From positions 1-39,089 of IMG/VR virus record IMGVR_UViG_3300037247_001380: a stretch of 39,089 bases of DNA. One strand, given 5' to 3'. Shown here piece by piece: positions 29,891 through 35,873 of the stretch. The stretch comes from a virus. Every line of letters begins with the position of its first letter. Positions within the stretch are counted from its first letter, which is position 1. The notes under the pieces are model-generated. The model was not told where the DNA came from. It was given only the letters and a program-made list of their open reading frames with translations, and did no database searches. The position numbers were made by a program, and so were the translations under genes.

Positions 29891-30003
29891 AACTTTCCAC
29901 CCGCCTCTGCGCGGCAGTAGTAGCAGCGTCCCTTCCTGATGTCCATACGCTGGGGGCTTCCACTCTCACCACATCGGGGGCACCTAACGTCGAACGTCAC
30001 CAC
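29887..30003 (-). CDS. Zinc-ribbon mini-protein, 38 aa
   Basis: It starts at GTG 30003 (or the adjacent GTG 30000). The product contains FDVRCPRCGESGSPQRMDIR followed by KGRCYYCRAEAGGKF: CPRC and CYYC, 17 residues apart, a complete minimal zinc ribbon. A TTGACA promoter-like sequence ends only a few bases before it. It is probably nucleic-acid or protein binding. Confidence 0.7.
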   Translation of the reverse strand: MVTFDVRCPRCGESGSPQRMDIRKGRCYYCRAEAGGKF

Positions 30004-30010
30004 GGTGCTT

Positions 30011-30039
30011 ATCTAACGCCCTGAGGGGCCCGCTGTCAA
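30011..30039 (-). promoter_or_regulatory. Possible internal promoter P3
   Basis: The minus strand reads TTGACA (30039-30034), 17 bases, TTAGAT (30016-30011). The -35 is perfect, the -10 weak (3 of 6). The -35 overlaps the stop codon of the gene upstream. A start site about seven bases on would leave almost no leader before the GTG at 30003. Confidence 0.45.
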
Positions 30040-30251
30040 GCGCTCCGGGGCGGCTTGAAGGCCCGCTTCAGGTCGGCCAGCTGGTCATCCGTCACGGCGT
30101 CCGCCGCCACCCCCATAGCGAAGGCGAACAGCGCCCGGCTGCGGTCGTCCTTCTCCTGGCCGAAGTGCCGCTGCACCACCGCTATCGGCAGCGGGTCGTC
30201 CGTCCGCGCCGCCTCTGTCAGCTCGGTGATGTCCCAATGGGTCGTGCTCAT
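30036..30251 (-). CDS. Hypothetical protein, 71 aa
   Basis: The ATG at 30251 (MSTTHWDITELTEAARTDDP) shares a base with the upstream TGA (TGATG) and has AAAGGA eight bases before. The helical body (LPIAVVQRHFGQEKDDRSRA, LFAFAMGVAADAVTDDQLAD) ends LKRAFKPPRSA. A longer in-frame start exists but would overlap the previous gene. No family is recognised. Confidence 0.7.
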   Translation of the reverse strand: MSTTHWDITELTEAARTDDPLPIAVVQRHFGQEKDDRSRALFAFAMGVAADAVTDDQLADLKRAFKPPRSA

Positions 30252-30409
30252 CAGCGCCATCCTTTCACTAGCCGGAAAATCCATCTGAGCGCCACCCCCT
30301 GGGGGTCATCCTCTACCTTCCAGCGAAACGCCAGGGTGCGCGTCGGCCACCCCTGGGGTCGGACGTCGTGGAGCCGGGGGGGCCGGGGCTTCCGCTTAGC
30401 TGTAGTCAC
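30251..30409 (-). CDS. Small basic protein, 52 aa
   Basis: The GTG at 30409 overlaps the end of the upstream gene by 14 bases, and the stop overlaps the next start as TGATG. The product MTTAKRKPRPPRLHDVRPQG then WPTRTLAFRWKVEDDPQGVA and LRWIFRLVKGWR is very basic and Trp-rich, as in some nucleic-acid-binding mini-proteins. No family is recognised. Confidence 0.6.
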   Translation of the reverse strand: MTTAKRKPRPPRLHDVRPQGWPTRTLAFRWKVEDDPQGVALRWIFRLVKGWR

Positions 30410-30731
30410 CCAGCACCACCTTCCCCGCCTTCTCCTGGTGGAAGCGCATGAAGAAGCTGGCGTCGGCGCTCCCGGTGGCCAGCTCTATCAGCCGCATCCT
30501 GACGAAGACGGGCTGGAAGAAGCCGAGCAGCATCCCTTCCATCATGCCGTTCACAAACACCGCCTCAAGGTCGGCGACGTGCGCCTGGGGCCCCCGCTCC
30601 GGGTGCTCGTGGGCCGCGTGTACCCAGCCGTTCCTGACGACGTGGGCCTGGGCCACCTTCGTCAGCCAGCGCAGCTCAGGGCTGTCCTCTTCCCACGGCT
30701 GAGTCGGGTCCTGGCCGTTACCGGCGGTCAT
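30396..30731 (-). CDS. Hypothetical helical protein, 111 aa
   Basis: The ATG at 30731 overlaps the previous tiny gene by 14 bases. The product has a helical N-terminus (SPELRWLTKVAQAHVVRNGW), His-rich HAAHEHPERGPQAHVADLEA, and a hydrophobic helix (MMEGMLLGFFQPVFVRMRLI). No family is recognised. It may be a soluble accessory protein. Confidence 0.65.
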   Translation of the reverse strand: MTAGNGQDPTQPWEEDSPELRWLTKVAQAHVVRNGWVHAAHEHPERGPQAHVADLEAVFVNGMMEGMLLGFFQPVFVRMRLIELATGSADASFFMRFHQEKAGKVVLGDYS

Positions 30732-30819
30732 AACGGGTTCTCAGAGACGCCGCCCACAAGACCATGTGGTGCATCACAAAGATGGCCTGCCATTCGCCAT
30801 TCGACAGCATCACTCTCAT
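30718..30819 (-). CDS. Tiny hypothetical protein, 33 aa
   Basis: The ATG at 30819 overlaps the upstream TGA as ATGA. The product MRVMLSNGEWQAIFVMHHMV then LWAASLRTRYDRR is Met-rich with a hydrophobic centre. Support is only the coupled start and the overlap with the next gene. Confidence 0.45.
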   Translation of the reverse strand: MRVMLSNGEWQAIFVMHHMVLWAASLRTRYDRR

Positions 30820-31109
30820 CGGGGCGGCGTCCAGACATCCCCCTGAGACCCGGCCCTGGGGTCGGGCTCCACCCCTTCGACCATCAACCGCACCGGCTGA
30901 AGCTCCCCGCCGAACGTCAGGATGGTCAGCTGCACACGGGCCCCAGCCGCCACCGCCTTCCGCTCCGCGTGCGTCAGCTCCCACTCGGTATGCACGCCCC
31001 CATCCGCTGTCACCCGCGCCGGGAGCGGGTGATACTGCGGCTGGTGCTCCGCGAAGACGACCGCCTTGCCCTCTCGCGCTTCCTCCGACCGGGGTATCAC
31101 GGGTTGCAT
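30816..31109 (-). CDS. Hypothetical protein, 97 aa
   Basis: The ATG at 31109 shares one base with the upstream stop (TGATG), which rejects a longer in-frame reading. The product MQPVIPRSEEAREGKAVVFA is followed by WELTHAERKAVAAGARVQLT and ILTFGGELQPVRLMVEGVEP. It may be a small alpha-beta fold. No family is recognised. Confidence 0.65.
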   Translation of the reverse strand: MQPVIPRSEEAREGKAVVFAEHQPQYHPLPARVTADGGVHTEWELTHAERKAVAAGARVQLTILTFGGELQPVRLMVEGVEPDPRAGSQGDVWTPPR

Positions 31110-31273
31110 CAGTCCGACCCCCATTTCTTGTATTCGACACAGGAGCGGCATCGTCCACACTGGCCAGTTCGCAGAAGGCGTTCCCGCCCCATGCTGTCCT
31201 TCTGTCGCATCCGCAGGCGGTGATCGCGGCGGATGTGACCGCACTCGCACTTGTCGTCGGGTGTTGCAGCCAT
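31109..31273 (-). CDS. Zinc-finger mini-protein, 54 aa
   Basis: The ATG at 31273 and the stop at 31109 both overlap neighbours as TGATG. DKCECGHIRRDHRLR (7-21) and QCGRCRSCVEYKKW (38-51) supply Cys and His for one or two zinc sites. The CxCGHxxxxH order is common in small phage zinc proteins. It probably binds nucleic acid or a host protein. Confidence 0.7.
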   Translation of the reverse strand: MAATPDDKCECGHIRRDHRLRMRQKDSMGRERLLRTGQCGRCRSCVEYKKWGSD

Positions 31274-31605
31274 CAGTCCGGCAGCTTCCTGGGCGTCCAG
31301 GCCGCCATCGCGTCGGCGAACGCCATCAGGTGGTCGAACGCGGCTTGACCTTCCGGCTCACCCAGCCCAATGCCGAACGCCCCCTCGGCAGCCGCGTCTT
31401 CCGCGTAGTTGCGGACGATGGGCGGGGCGAGCACGTCCTGGCCCCGAAGGACGAAGATAGGTTCGCCCTTCGGGAAGCCGAGCGTGTCCAGCTGCGAGAG
31501 CGCCATCGCCGCTTCGTTCGATGACAGGGCTAGCTGCTCCAGCACCTTCCGCGCCGGGGCCACGGCCCGCTCCGGGTAGATGCGAATATACTTGCCGTCG
31601 TTCAC
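31273..31605 (-). CDS. Conserved-looking phage protein, 110 aa
   Basis: The GTG at 31605 overlaps the upstream TGA as GTGA and has GAAAGGAAGGCCCAC before it. The product (MNDGKYIRIYPERAVAPARK) has the central block GEPIFVLRGQDVLAPPIVRN YAE and a C-terminal helix HLMAFADAMAAW. The block FVLRgQDxLAPxxVRxYA recurs in proteins of unknown function in many phages of GC-rich hosts. No activity can be assigned. Confidence 0.7.
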   Translation of the reverse strand: MNDGKYIRIYPERAVAPARKVLEQLALSSNEAAMALSQLDTLGFPKGEPIFVLRGQDVLAPPIVRNYAEDAAAEGAFGIGLGEPEGQAAFDHLMAFADAMAAWTPRKLPD

Positions 31606-32000
31606 TGTGGGCCTTCCTTTCCTGCCGTCGCTAGGACGCTCCCTTGCGGTGCTCGCGGGAAGCGCTCTTCGATGACGGTCACTACGGGTTCTGCATGATG
31701 GTAGCACTTCCAGGCACCGACGCGCCGCACCATAGTGGCGACACAGAAGACATCGGGACAACGGGGCGCTCGCTCACTACTCGCCAGGAAGGCGGGGGAT
31801 TCGGCCAGCAGGTGACCGTAGCCCCGGCTCATCACCCAGCCTGACCAGACCGTGGTGATGCCGTACACCCCAATGTAGGAACGATCGACAGGAGCGTGGG
31901 CCTCATCCGCGATGCACCAGGAGTACCAGCAGTCACCGCATAGGCCATCGCGGTCAGGAGCAGCGGGCCAGCTACACCGGCAGCGGCAGGTGCAGCTCAC
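31602..32000 (-). CDS. Cys-rich zinc-binding protein, 132 aa
   Basis: The GTG at 32000 overlaps the upstream stop by four bases. The N-terminus SCTCRCRCSWPAAPDRDGLC then GDCWYSWC gives up to seven Cys in 28 residues, enough for two zinc sites. The middle is hydrophobic and aromatic (DRSYIGVYGITTVWSGWVMS), followed by CPDVFCVATM and KCYHHAEPVVTVIEERF. No family is recognised. It is directly coupled to the neighbouring genes. Confidence 0.7.
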   Translation of the reverse strand: MSCTCRCRCSWPAAPDRDGLCGDCWYSWCIADEAHAPVDRSYIGVYGITTVWSGWVMSRGYGHLLAESPAFLASSERAPRCPDVFCVATMVRRVGAWKCYHHAEPVVTVIEERFPRAPQGSVLATAGKEGPQ

Positions 32001-32593
32001 TTGTCACCTTCGCCGAACATCTCCAGCGCTCGCTTATAGCTCTCGGCATCGTCCACCGGGATGGTCAACCCCTGCTGCCGGGCGTCCACCGGGCCGGTGA
32101 AGACGTTGACGCCCTGGCCCCGCCCGGCCAGCTTGCCCCGCAGCTCGAAGTAGGTGCGTATCGCGTCGTCCGAGATGGCGGTGCGCCGCACCAGGTTCTG
32201 CCACACCTGGGTGTCGTAGCTGCCGCTGCCCAGAGAGACGTCCACGATGGTGGCGACCAGGTCGACGACGCGGGGGTGTTGCCGCCACCGCCTGGCGGTG
32301 CGGTCGGGCACCCGGTTGGCCAGACACCAGCCGACCAGCGAACGCTCAGCTTGCGGCCTGTCCCACGTCGGGGTGGCCATCCACTCCGCAAGGGCGAGCT
32401 GCCGCAGGTCAAGCCCCGGCCACTTCCGGCCCGTCGTGTTCTCCAGCAGCCGCAGCAGCCGCAGCAGCCGGTCGGCCACCCGGACTTCGTCGGCCAGCGC
32501 CTGCGCCGCGTCAGGCCCGTTCTGGTAGAGCGCCACGGCCCGCTGGCTGTTCTGGTGGGGCGTCGGCTTCGCCTTCGCCTTCCGCTTCGTCAC
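31997..32593 (-). CDS. Possible terminase small subunit / HTH protein, 198 aa
   Basis: The ATG at 32593 overlaps the upstream TGA by four bases. After a basic start (TKRKAKAKPTPHQNSQRAVA), a region near 80-112 reads PQAERSLVGWCLANRVPDRT ARRWRQHP, a helix-turn-helix like those of small terminase proteins. Helices DTQVWQNLVRRTAISDDAIR and a C-terminal tail follow, as in terminases that recognise the pac or cos site. It lies about 6 kb from the large subunit gene, so the call is tentative. Confidence 0.5.
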   Translation of the reverse strand: MTKRKAKAKPTPHQNSQRAVALYQNGPDAAQALADEVRVADRLLRLLRLLENTTGRKWPGLDLRQLALAEWMATPTWDRPQAERSLVGWCLANRVPDRTARRWRQHPRVVDLVATIVDVSLGSGSYDTQVWQNLVRRTAISDDAIRTYFELRGKLAGRGQGVNVFTGPVDARQQGLTIPVDDAESYKRALEMFGEGDK

Positions 32594-32805
32594 GCCCTTG
32601 CCTTCTCCTCATCAGGGCCATCCGCATCGGGACGGGCATAGCGGAACACATGGGTCTGGTTTACCCGCACGTCATGGTCGTAACGGTCATGGTGCTGGGC
32701 CCCCAGGCCGTGGGCGTTCTTCGTCTCTGCCGTCCAGTCACAGTCGGCACAGTAGGCGCTGACATCTATGAGCGCATGACGCCTGATGCGGCCCCGGCAC
32801 GTCAT
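32590..32805 (-). CDS. C2H2-like zinc-finger mini-protein, 71 aa
   Basis: The ATG at 32805 overlaps the upstream stop as ATGA. The core YCADCDWTAETKNAHGLGAQ HHDRYDH has CxxC followed about 17 residues later by two His in HxxxxxH spacing, a family of phage fingers with CxxCxW and a distal His pair. The basic N-terminus (RGRIRRH) supports nucleic-acid binding. The stop is coupled to the next gene through ATGA. Confidence 0.7.
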   Translation of the reverse strand: MTCRGRIRRHALIDVSAYCADCDWTAETKNAHGLGAQHHDRYDHDVRVNQTHVFRYARPDADGPDEEKARA

Positions 32806-32963
32806 CGGCGGTCATCCGTCCAGCCGCAGACCCCACAGGGCGGCTTCTCCAGGGTGGCGCCGCAGTCCGGGCAGTTGAAGCGGCGGGGCAGCCGGTAGCA
32901 CCAGTCGAAGTATCGCTTCCACCACTTCAGGCCAGCTCTGGCATCATCCATCAGCTTCGTCAT
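32802..32963 (-). CDS. Zinc-ribbon mini-protein, 53 aa, paralogue of next gene
   Basis: The ATG at 32963 shares its A with the upstream TGA (TGATG). The N-terminal half is a basic aromatic helix (LKWWKRYFDWCYRLPRRF), the C-terminal half a ribbon: CPDCGATLEKPPCGVCGW. The ribbon is closely similar to that of the gene at 32963-33127 (CPDC, then CPVCGW), so the two are tandem relatives. Confidence 0.7.
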   Translation of the reverse strand: MTKLMDDARAGLKWWKRYFDWCYRLPRRFNCPDCGATLEKPPCGVCGWTDDRR

Positions 32964-33127
32964 CAGCAGCTGGCCCCAGGGTATCGTTGCCAGCCACATA
33001 CGGGGCACTTCTCCCACGTCACGGGCAGGCTTGTGCCACAGTCTGGGCAGGCGAAGGTGCGGGGCATCGGCAGATGGAGCTGATTCACCGGCTCTGGCCT
33101 GAGCCAGTCCGGGTTGTGCAGGCTCAC
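32963..33127 (-). CDS. Zinc-ribbon mini-protein, 54 aa
   Basis: The GTG at 33127 overlaps the upstream stop as GTGA. After MSLHNPDWLRPEPVNQLHLP comes PRTFACPDCGTSLP and EKCPVCGWQRYPGAS. The CPDCG...CPVCGW ribbon resembles those of ribosomal or RNA-polymerase-type zinc ribbons. It is probably a binding module for a host or phage complex. Confidence 0.7.
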   Translation of the reverse strand: MSLHNPDWLRPEPVNQLHLPMPRTFACPDCGTSLPVTWEKCPVCGWQRYPGASC

Positions 33128-33333
33128 GGTCGCAGCCGCCCCGCCAGGTGAGCGTCGGCCAGCAGCCTTGCCGGTGCGGGCCCGGTGACGATCACCGTGT
33201 TGCTACAGCGGTAGCAGGTGGTCTTCTTCACCAGCTGGGCACCCTCTACCCGGTGCTCCACCACCTGCCGGGTGGGACGACCACACCGCCGGTTGTGGCA
33301 GAACAGCTGGGTGGTGGTCGTCCAGTAGCGCAT
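33124..33333 (-). CDS. Zinc-ribbon mini-protein, 69 aa
   Basis: The likely start is ATG 33333 (MRYWTTTTQLFCHNRRCGRP). CHNRRCG and CYRCSNTVIV form a CxxxxC/CxxC site around a basic loop, TRQVVEHRVEGAQLVKKTT. A longer frame upstream runs through the intrinsic terminator and is not credible. The Shine-Dalgarno sequence is weak. This is the first gene after the terminator. The stop is coupled to the next gene by GTGA. Confidence 0.65.
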   Translation of the reverse strand: MRYWTTTTQLFCHNRRCGRPTRQVVEHRVEGAQLVKKTTCYRCSNTVIVTGPAPARLLADAHLAGRLRP

Positions 33334-33540
33334 CGTCGGTTTCAGCGGACGGGGGGCGGCGTTGCGGGTTCGTGACCGTAGTGGGGGGTCGACTGGCTGC
33401 CGCCAGGCCGCCATTCCCCACGCTTGTCCACCCCGGAAGCGCCAGGTCGCTAGGGGCCGTTCGCTTCCGTCAGGGCTCTGAAGCCTGTTACCCCGACCAC
33501 CGCCCGCCCGTCGCCTGACAGCGTACACCGCCGCCGGGCA
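33334..33540. other. Intergenic region after the early terminator
   Basis: About 200 bases lie between the intrinsic terminator and the next gene. No convincing -35/-10 pair, repeat or small gene was found. A promoter for the second gene cluster would be expected here, or the cluster is reached by read-through. Confidence 0.5.
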
Positions 33541-33568
33541 AAAAGAAAGCCCCCGGCTGACGGGGGCA
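33541..33568 (-). terminator. Intrinsic terminator of the early operon
   Basis: On the minus strand GCCCCCG-TCAGC-CGGGGGC forms a seven-pair GC stem, followed directly by TTTCTTTTT. It lies 32 bases after the stop of the last early gene (33600) and fits a classic Rho-independent terminator. Confidence 0.88.
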
Positions 33569-33599
33569 ACCACCAGGCCGGGGGCGTAGCAGGGGGATG

Positions 33600-33839
33600 T
33601 CAAGCGGGAACGGCGACGGCGTCCTGCCGGGCCGCAGCGCGGCGCATCGTCACCACCGGGACGTAGTCAGCTGCCGCGTCGATGAAGGGCTGGAGACACT
33701 TCAGGCACCAGAGAGAGAAGCCGCCGGTACTGTAGGCGGGTCTGCCGCAGAGGCAGCAGCGGCTGTGGGCCGCCAGGTAGGCCATCGTGTGCTGCTTCAG
33801 GGGGCCCGCGCAGAGCGTGACCAGCGGGGGATAGGTCAC
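33600..33839 (-). CDS. Zinc-ribbon mini-protein, 79 aa
   Basis: The GTG at 33839 overlaps the upstream TGA as GTGA and has AAAGGCGGC before it. Cys residues appear at LCAGPLKQH, RCCLCGRPAY and WCLKCLQPFI, giving a ribbon of two CxxC knuckles (about 28-48). The C-terminus is basic. It is the last gene before the intrinsic terminator. Confidence 0.7.
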   Translation of the reverse strand: MTYPPLVTLCAGPLKQHTMAYLAAHSRCCLCGRPAYSTGGFSLWCLKCLQPFIDAAADYVPVVTMRRAAARQDAVAVPA

Positions 33840-34054
33840 GTCGCCGCCGCCTTTCGCCGTTTGTAGGCCCGTTGGTTCGCCACGTTCTTGCACGCCACGG
33901 TGCAGTACAGGGCGGTGGGGCTGCGGCCCGGTGGCCAGTCGCTGAACGGCAGGTGACAGATGGGGCAGGCGGGGTGGGCCCAGGCACCCCCACAGGTCGG
34001 GCAGGCCAGCGTCATCATCTCGGCTGCTGTCTTCCTTCCGCCGTTCGTTCCCAT
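33836..34054 (-). CDS. Zinc-finger mini-protein, 72 aa (or 60 aa)
   Basis: ATG 34054 or ATG 34018 may start the protein; AAGGAAG lies about 13 bases before the second. LACPTCGGAWAHPACPICHL (17-36) and ALYCTVACKNVANQRAYKRR K show six Cys: two CxxC pairs, then YCxxxC with a basic helix. The last part resembles the CxxxCRxxANxRAxRRR zinc finger of small phage DNA-binding proteins. Confidence 0.7.
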   Translation of the reverse strand: MGTNGGRKTAAEMMTLACPTCGGAWAHPACPICHLPFSDWPPGRSPTALYCTVACKNVANQRAYKRRKAAAT

Positions 34055-34090
34055 CTCCCCGCCATGATAAGCCGGGGGCTGGGGGGCTGT

Positions 34091-34558
34091 CTAGTAGCCC
34101 GCGTCCTCTTCAGGGAACGTCACCCGGCCCTGCCAGCTGCTGGCGTCCGCGTCGTGGCCGGGGCACCGGGGCCCACGCCACAGAACGGCAGCAGACGCCG
34201 CCAGGCGGCCCAGGAAGGCCCCTGGCAGACTGAGCAGCACCCTGGCGCCACGGCGTCCCTGGTGCCGGTGCAGGTGCATCTGGCGCTCCAGGTCGCGCAG
34301 CCGTTCACGGTGGCCGTGGTGGGTGTGGTCATCGTCACCGTCCGTCTGGTCGGCCCGTAGGGCCCGCGCCAGGCGTTGGACGCCAGGCGGGATGTCCTCT
34401 TCTACTTCATGCAGCCGCACATGGTCACCGTCGGGCCGCACCAGCTCCACCAGCTTGCCGTCCAGGGTGGCCACGTCCTTGTCGATGCGCTCCACCAGCA
34501 GCCTCATCCGGGCCTGCTCGGCTTCCACGTCCTTCATCGTCAGCTTCTTCTTCGGCAT
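34091..34558 (-). CDS. Hypothetical protein with coiled coil and His-rich region, 155 aa
   Basis: The ATG at 34558 has GGAAGGGAGAG before it. The start (PKKKLTMKDVEAEQARMRLL VERIDKDVATLDGKL) is a clear coiled coil. The middle is His- and Arg-rich (DDDHTHHGHRERLRDLERQM), the end mixed. Another frame over the second half has a CxC pattern, so a frame change cannot be excluded. No family is recognised. It lies just after the 25-base palindrome. Confidence 0.6.
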   Translation of the reverse strand: MPKKKLTMKDVEAEQARMRLLVERIDKDVATLDGKLVELVRPDGDHVRLHEVEEDIPPGVQRLARALRADQTDGDDDHTHHGHRERLRDLERQMHLHRHQGRRGARVLLSLPGAFLGRLAASAAVLWRGPRCPGHDADASSWQGRVTFPEEDAGY

Positions 34559-34574
34559 GGGTGCCTCTCCCTTC

Positions 34575-34599
34575 CCTGGCCGGTAATATACCGGCCAGG
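34575..34599. promoter_or_regulatory. 25-base palindrome with -10 box at its centre
   Basis: Arms of 11 bases (CCTGGCCGGTA and TACCGGCCAGG) surround three bases. On the minus strand the centre reads GGTATATT (34592-34585), which is like a -10 box. It sits between two early genes. An operator over a promoter is the simplest reading; a hairpin in the mRNA is also possible. Confidence 0.55.
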
Positions 34600-34624
34600 A
34601 CTACTACGTAATCGGTGAAGGGGG

Positions 34625-34927
34625 TCAGCTCCTGGGGGCCCTGGCCTGCTTCGCCCCCTTCCCCTTCCGCGCCTGGGCGGCCTTCGCCTTCCGTTCGCCC
34701 CGGTCAACGGCCAGCTGCATCATCGCCTTGCTGAGCGCGTCGATGTCCACCAGGACGCCGCGCCGGTGGCCCCGGATGTTCTTCCCGATGCCCATGTAGG
34801 GCACCCCCAGGGCCGACAGCTTGGCCGTCACCTTGCGCTGATTCTCCAGGGTGTGCTGCGGCGGGTCACCTTCGGTCTGGAAGCCCATCGCGTCTAGCAG
34901 GTCGGACAGGCCCACCACTCCCTGCAT
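34625..34927 (-). CDS. Hypothetical basic protein, 100 aa
   Basis: The ATG at 34927 has GAAAGGAAGG upstream, and the first 62 bases overlap the end of the previous gene. The product (MQGVVGLSDLLDAMGFQTEG) shows a small helical domain with GIGKNIRGHRRGVLVDIDAL, then a Lys/Ala/Arg tail (GERKAKAAQARKGKGAKQAR). A DNA-binding role is likely from charge. No family is recognised. Confidence 0.65.
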   Translation of the reverse strand: MQGVVGLSDLLDAMGFQTEGDPPQHTLENQRKVTAKLSALGVPYMGIGKNIRGHRRGVLVDIDALSKAMMQLAVDRGERKAKAAQARKGKGAKQARAPRS

Positions 34928-35594
34928 CGCTACCTTCCTTTCTCTCGTGGCTGGTGGTGCCGCGTGCGTGGTCGGGGTCGTCCGCAGGCACCGGGATGAT
35001 CGTGACCCCTTTGGCCTTCAGGTCTTGCACCCACTCCTCTTCGAGCCGGTCGTCTTCCACCAGGCACTCCACCCGCTGGGGCACGAAGGCGTGGAAGAGG
35101 CCGGGGCCGTCGAAGAGATGGCCGTCTTCATGACTGCACTCTGACTCGCCCCGTGGGCCGCCGCAGCGGTAGCAGCTGTCACAGGTGTAGCCCTTCGGGT
35201 GAGCCAGGAACACCCAGGTGCGGCCCAGCTCCAGGCCCGCCGGGATGCCCGGCACCCGCTTGCTGACGCCCATCTCTTCCACTTCCAGGGTGAAGCTCTG
35301 CGGGGTGTAGTCCCGCTCCCCCACCCAGCTGACGCCCACCGGCGTGGTGGGGTCGATGCGGGGCGGCCACCGCAACGGGCAGGTGAAGCGGGCGCCGGTG
35401 CAGTCGTCCCGGCGGCAGGGGATGTGGTCAGTGCCCGCCAGCACTTCTATCAGGGGGTGGAGCTGAAACTGCCTTGACTGCTCCAGGCTGGTGGGCAGGG
35501 GCAACCTGCCGCACCATCGGCTCACGCCATCGCTGACCAGGTACAGGGCCCCGCAGACGCGGAAGCCGCACCCCCTGGCCTTCTCAATCGCCAT
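34866..35594 (-). CDS. Cys-rich hypothetical protein, 242 aa
   Basis: The ATG at 35594 overlaps the previous gene by 11 bases. Three Cys groups can be seen: GCGFRVCGALY near 8-18; PCRRDDCTGARFTCP near 59-73; and TCDSCYRCGGPRGESECSHE near 136-155, which probably bind zinc. Between them lies RWPPRIDPTTPVGVSWVGER. The C-terminal part (PGLFHAFVPQRVECLVEDDR, LKAKGVTIIPVPADDPD) looks alpha-beta and is globular. No family is recognised with confidence. The last 20 residues overlap the next gene and may be unimportant. Confidence 0.65.
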   Translation of the reverse strand: MAIEKARGCGFRVCGALYLVSDGVSRWCGRLPLPTSLEQSRQFQLHPLIEVLAGTDHIPCRRDDCTGARFTCPLRWPPRIDPTTPVGVSWVGERDYTPQSFTLEVEEMGVSKRVPGIPAGLELGRTWVFLAHPKGYTCDSCYRCGGPRGESECSHEDGHLFDGPGLFHAFVPQRVECLVEDDRLEEEWVQDLKAKGVTIIPVPADDPDHARGTTSHERKEGSDAGSGGPVRPARRDGLPDRR

Positions 35595-35859
35595 CGTGTT
35601 CGCTCCCTTCTTCGTTCATCCGGCGCACAGCGAAGTCGGCATCCTGAAGGGCCGACAACGCGGCCTCTTCCTGCGCTATCCGCTGTGCGATACCTATCAG
35701 GTTGATGCCCAGACTGCTGTACTGCGGGCCCATCTGCGCCAGGTCGCGCAGCAGCATGTAGGCCATCGCCAGGTGGCGAATCCAGCGCTGCTTCACTTCC
35801 AGGGCCCGCTGCTCCAGCAGGTCGTAGCAGTAGGTGTGGTTGTCGCGCACGTTCAACAT
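35584..35859 (-). CDS. Hypothetical helical protein, 91 aa
   Basis: The start at ATG 35859 (MLNVRDNHTYCYDLLEQRAL) is chosen for AGGAAGAGAG upstream. The product is almost entirely helical (EVKQRWIRHLAMAYMLLRDL, INLIGIAQRIAQEEAALSAL) with an acidic end (NEEGSEHDGD). No family is recognised. It follows the methyltransferase-like gene by 14 bases. Confidence 0.65.
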   Translation of the reverse strand: MLNVRDNHTYCYDLLEQRALEVKQRWIRHLAMAYMLLRDLAQMGPQYSSLGINLIGIAQRIAQEEAALSALQDADFAVRRMNEEGSEHDGD

Positions 35860-35873
35860 CCGATTCTCTCTTC

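Noticed and set aside
30820-31158. Long Gly/Arg-rich frame upstream of the 33-residue gene
   Set aside because: It is a shadow of the coupled genes at 30816-31109 and 31109-31273; only the last 33 codons are supported by an ATGA overlap.
33334-33603. N-terminal extension of the zinc gene at 33124
   Set aside because: The extension would be translated through the strong intrinsic terminator at 33541-33568.
34120-34338. Cys-rich alternative frame inside the gene at 34091
   Set aside because: No ribosome binding site, and the main frame continues to a plausible end; kept only as a remark.
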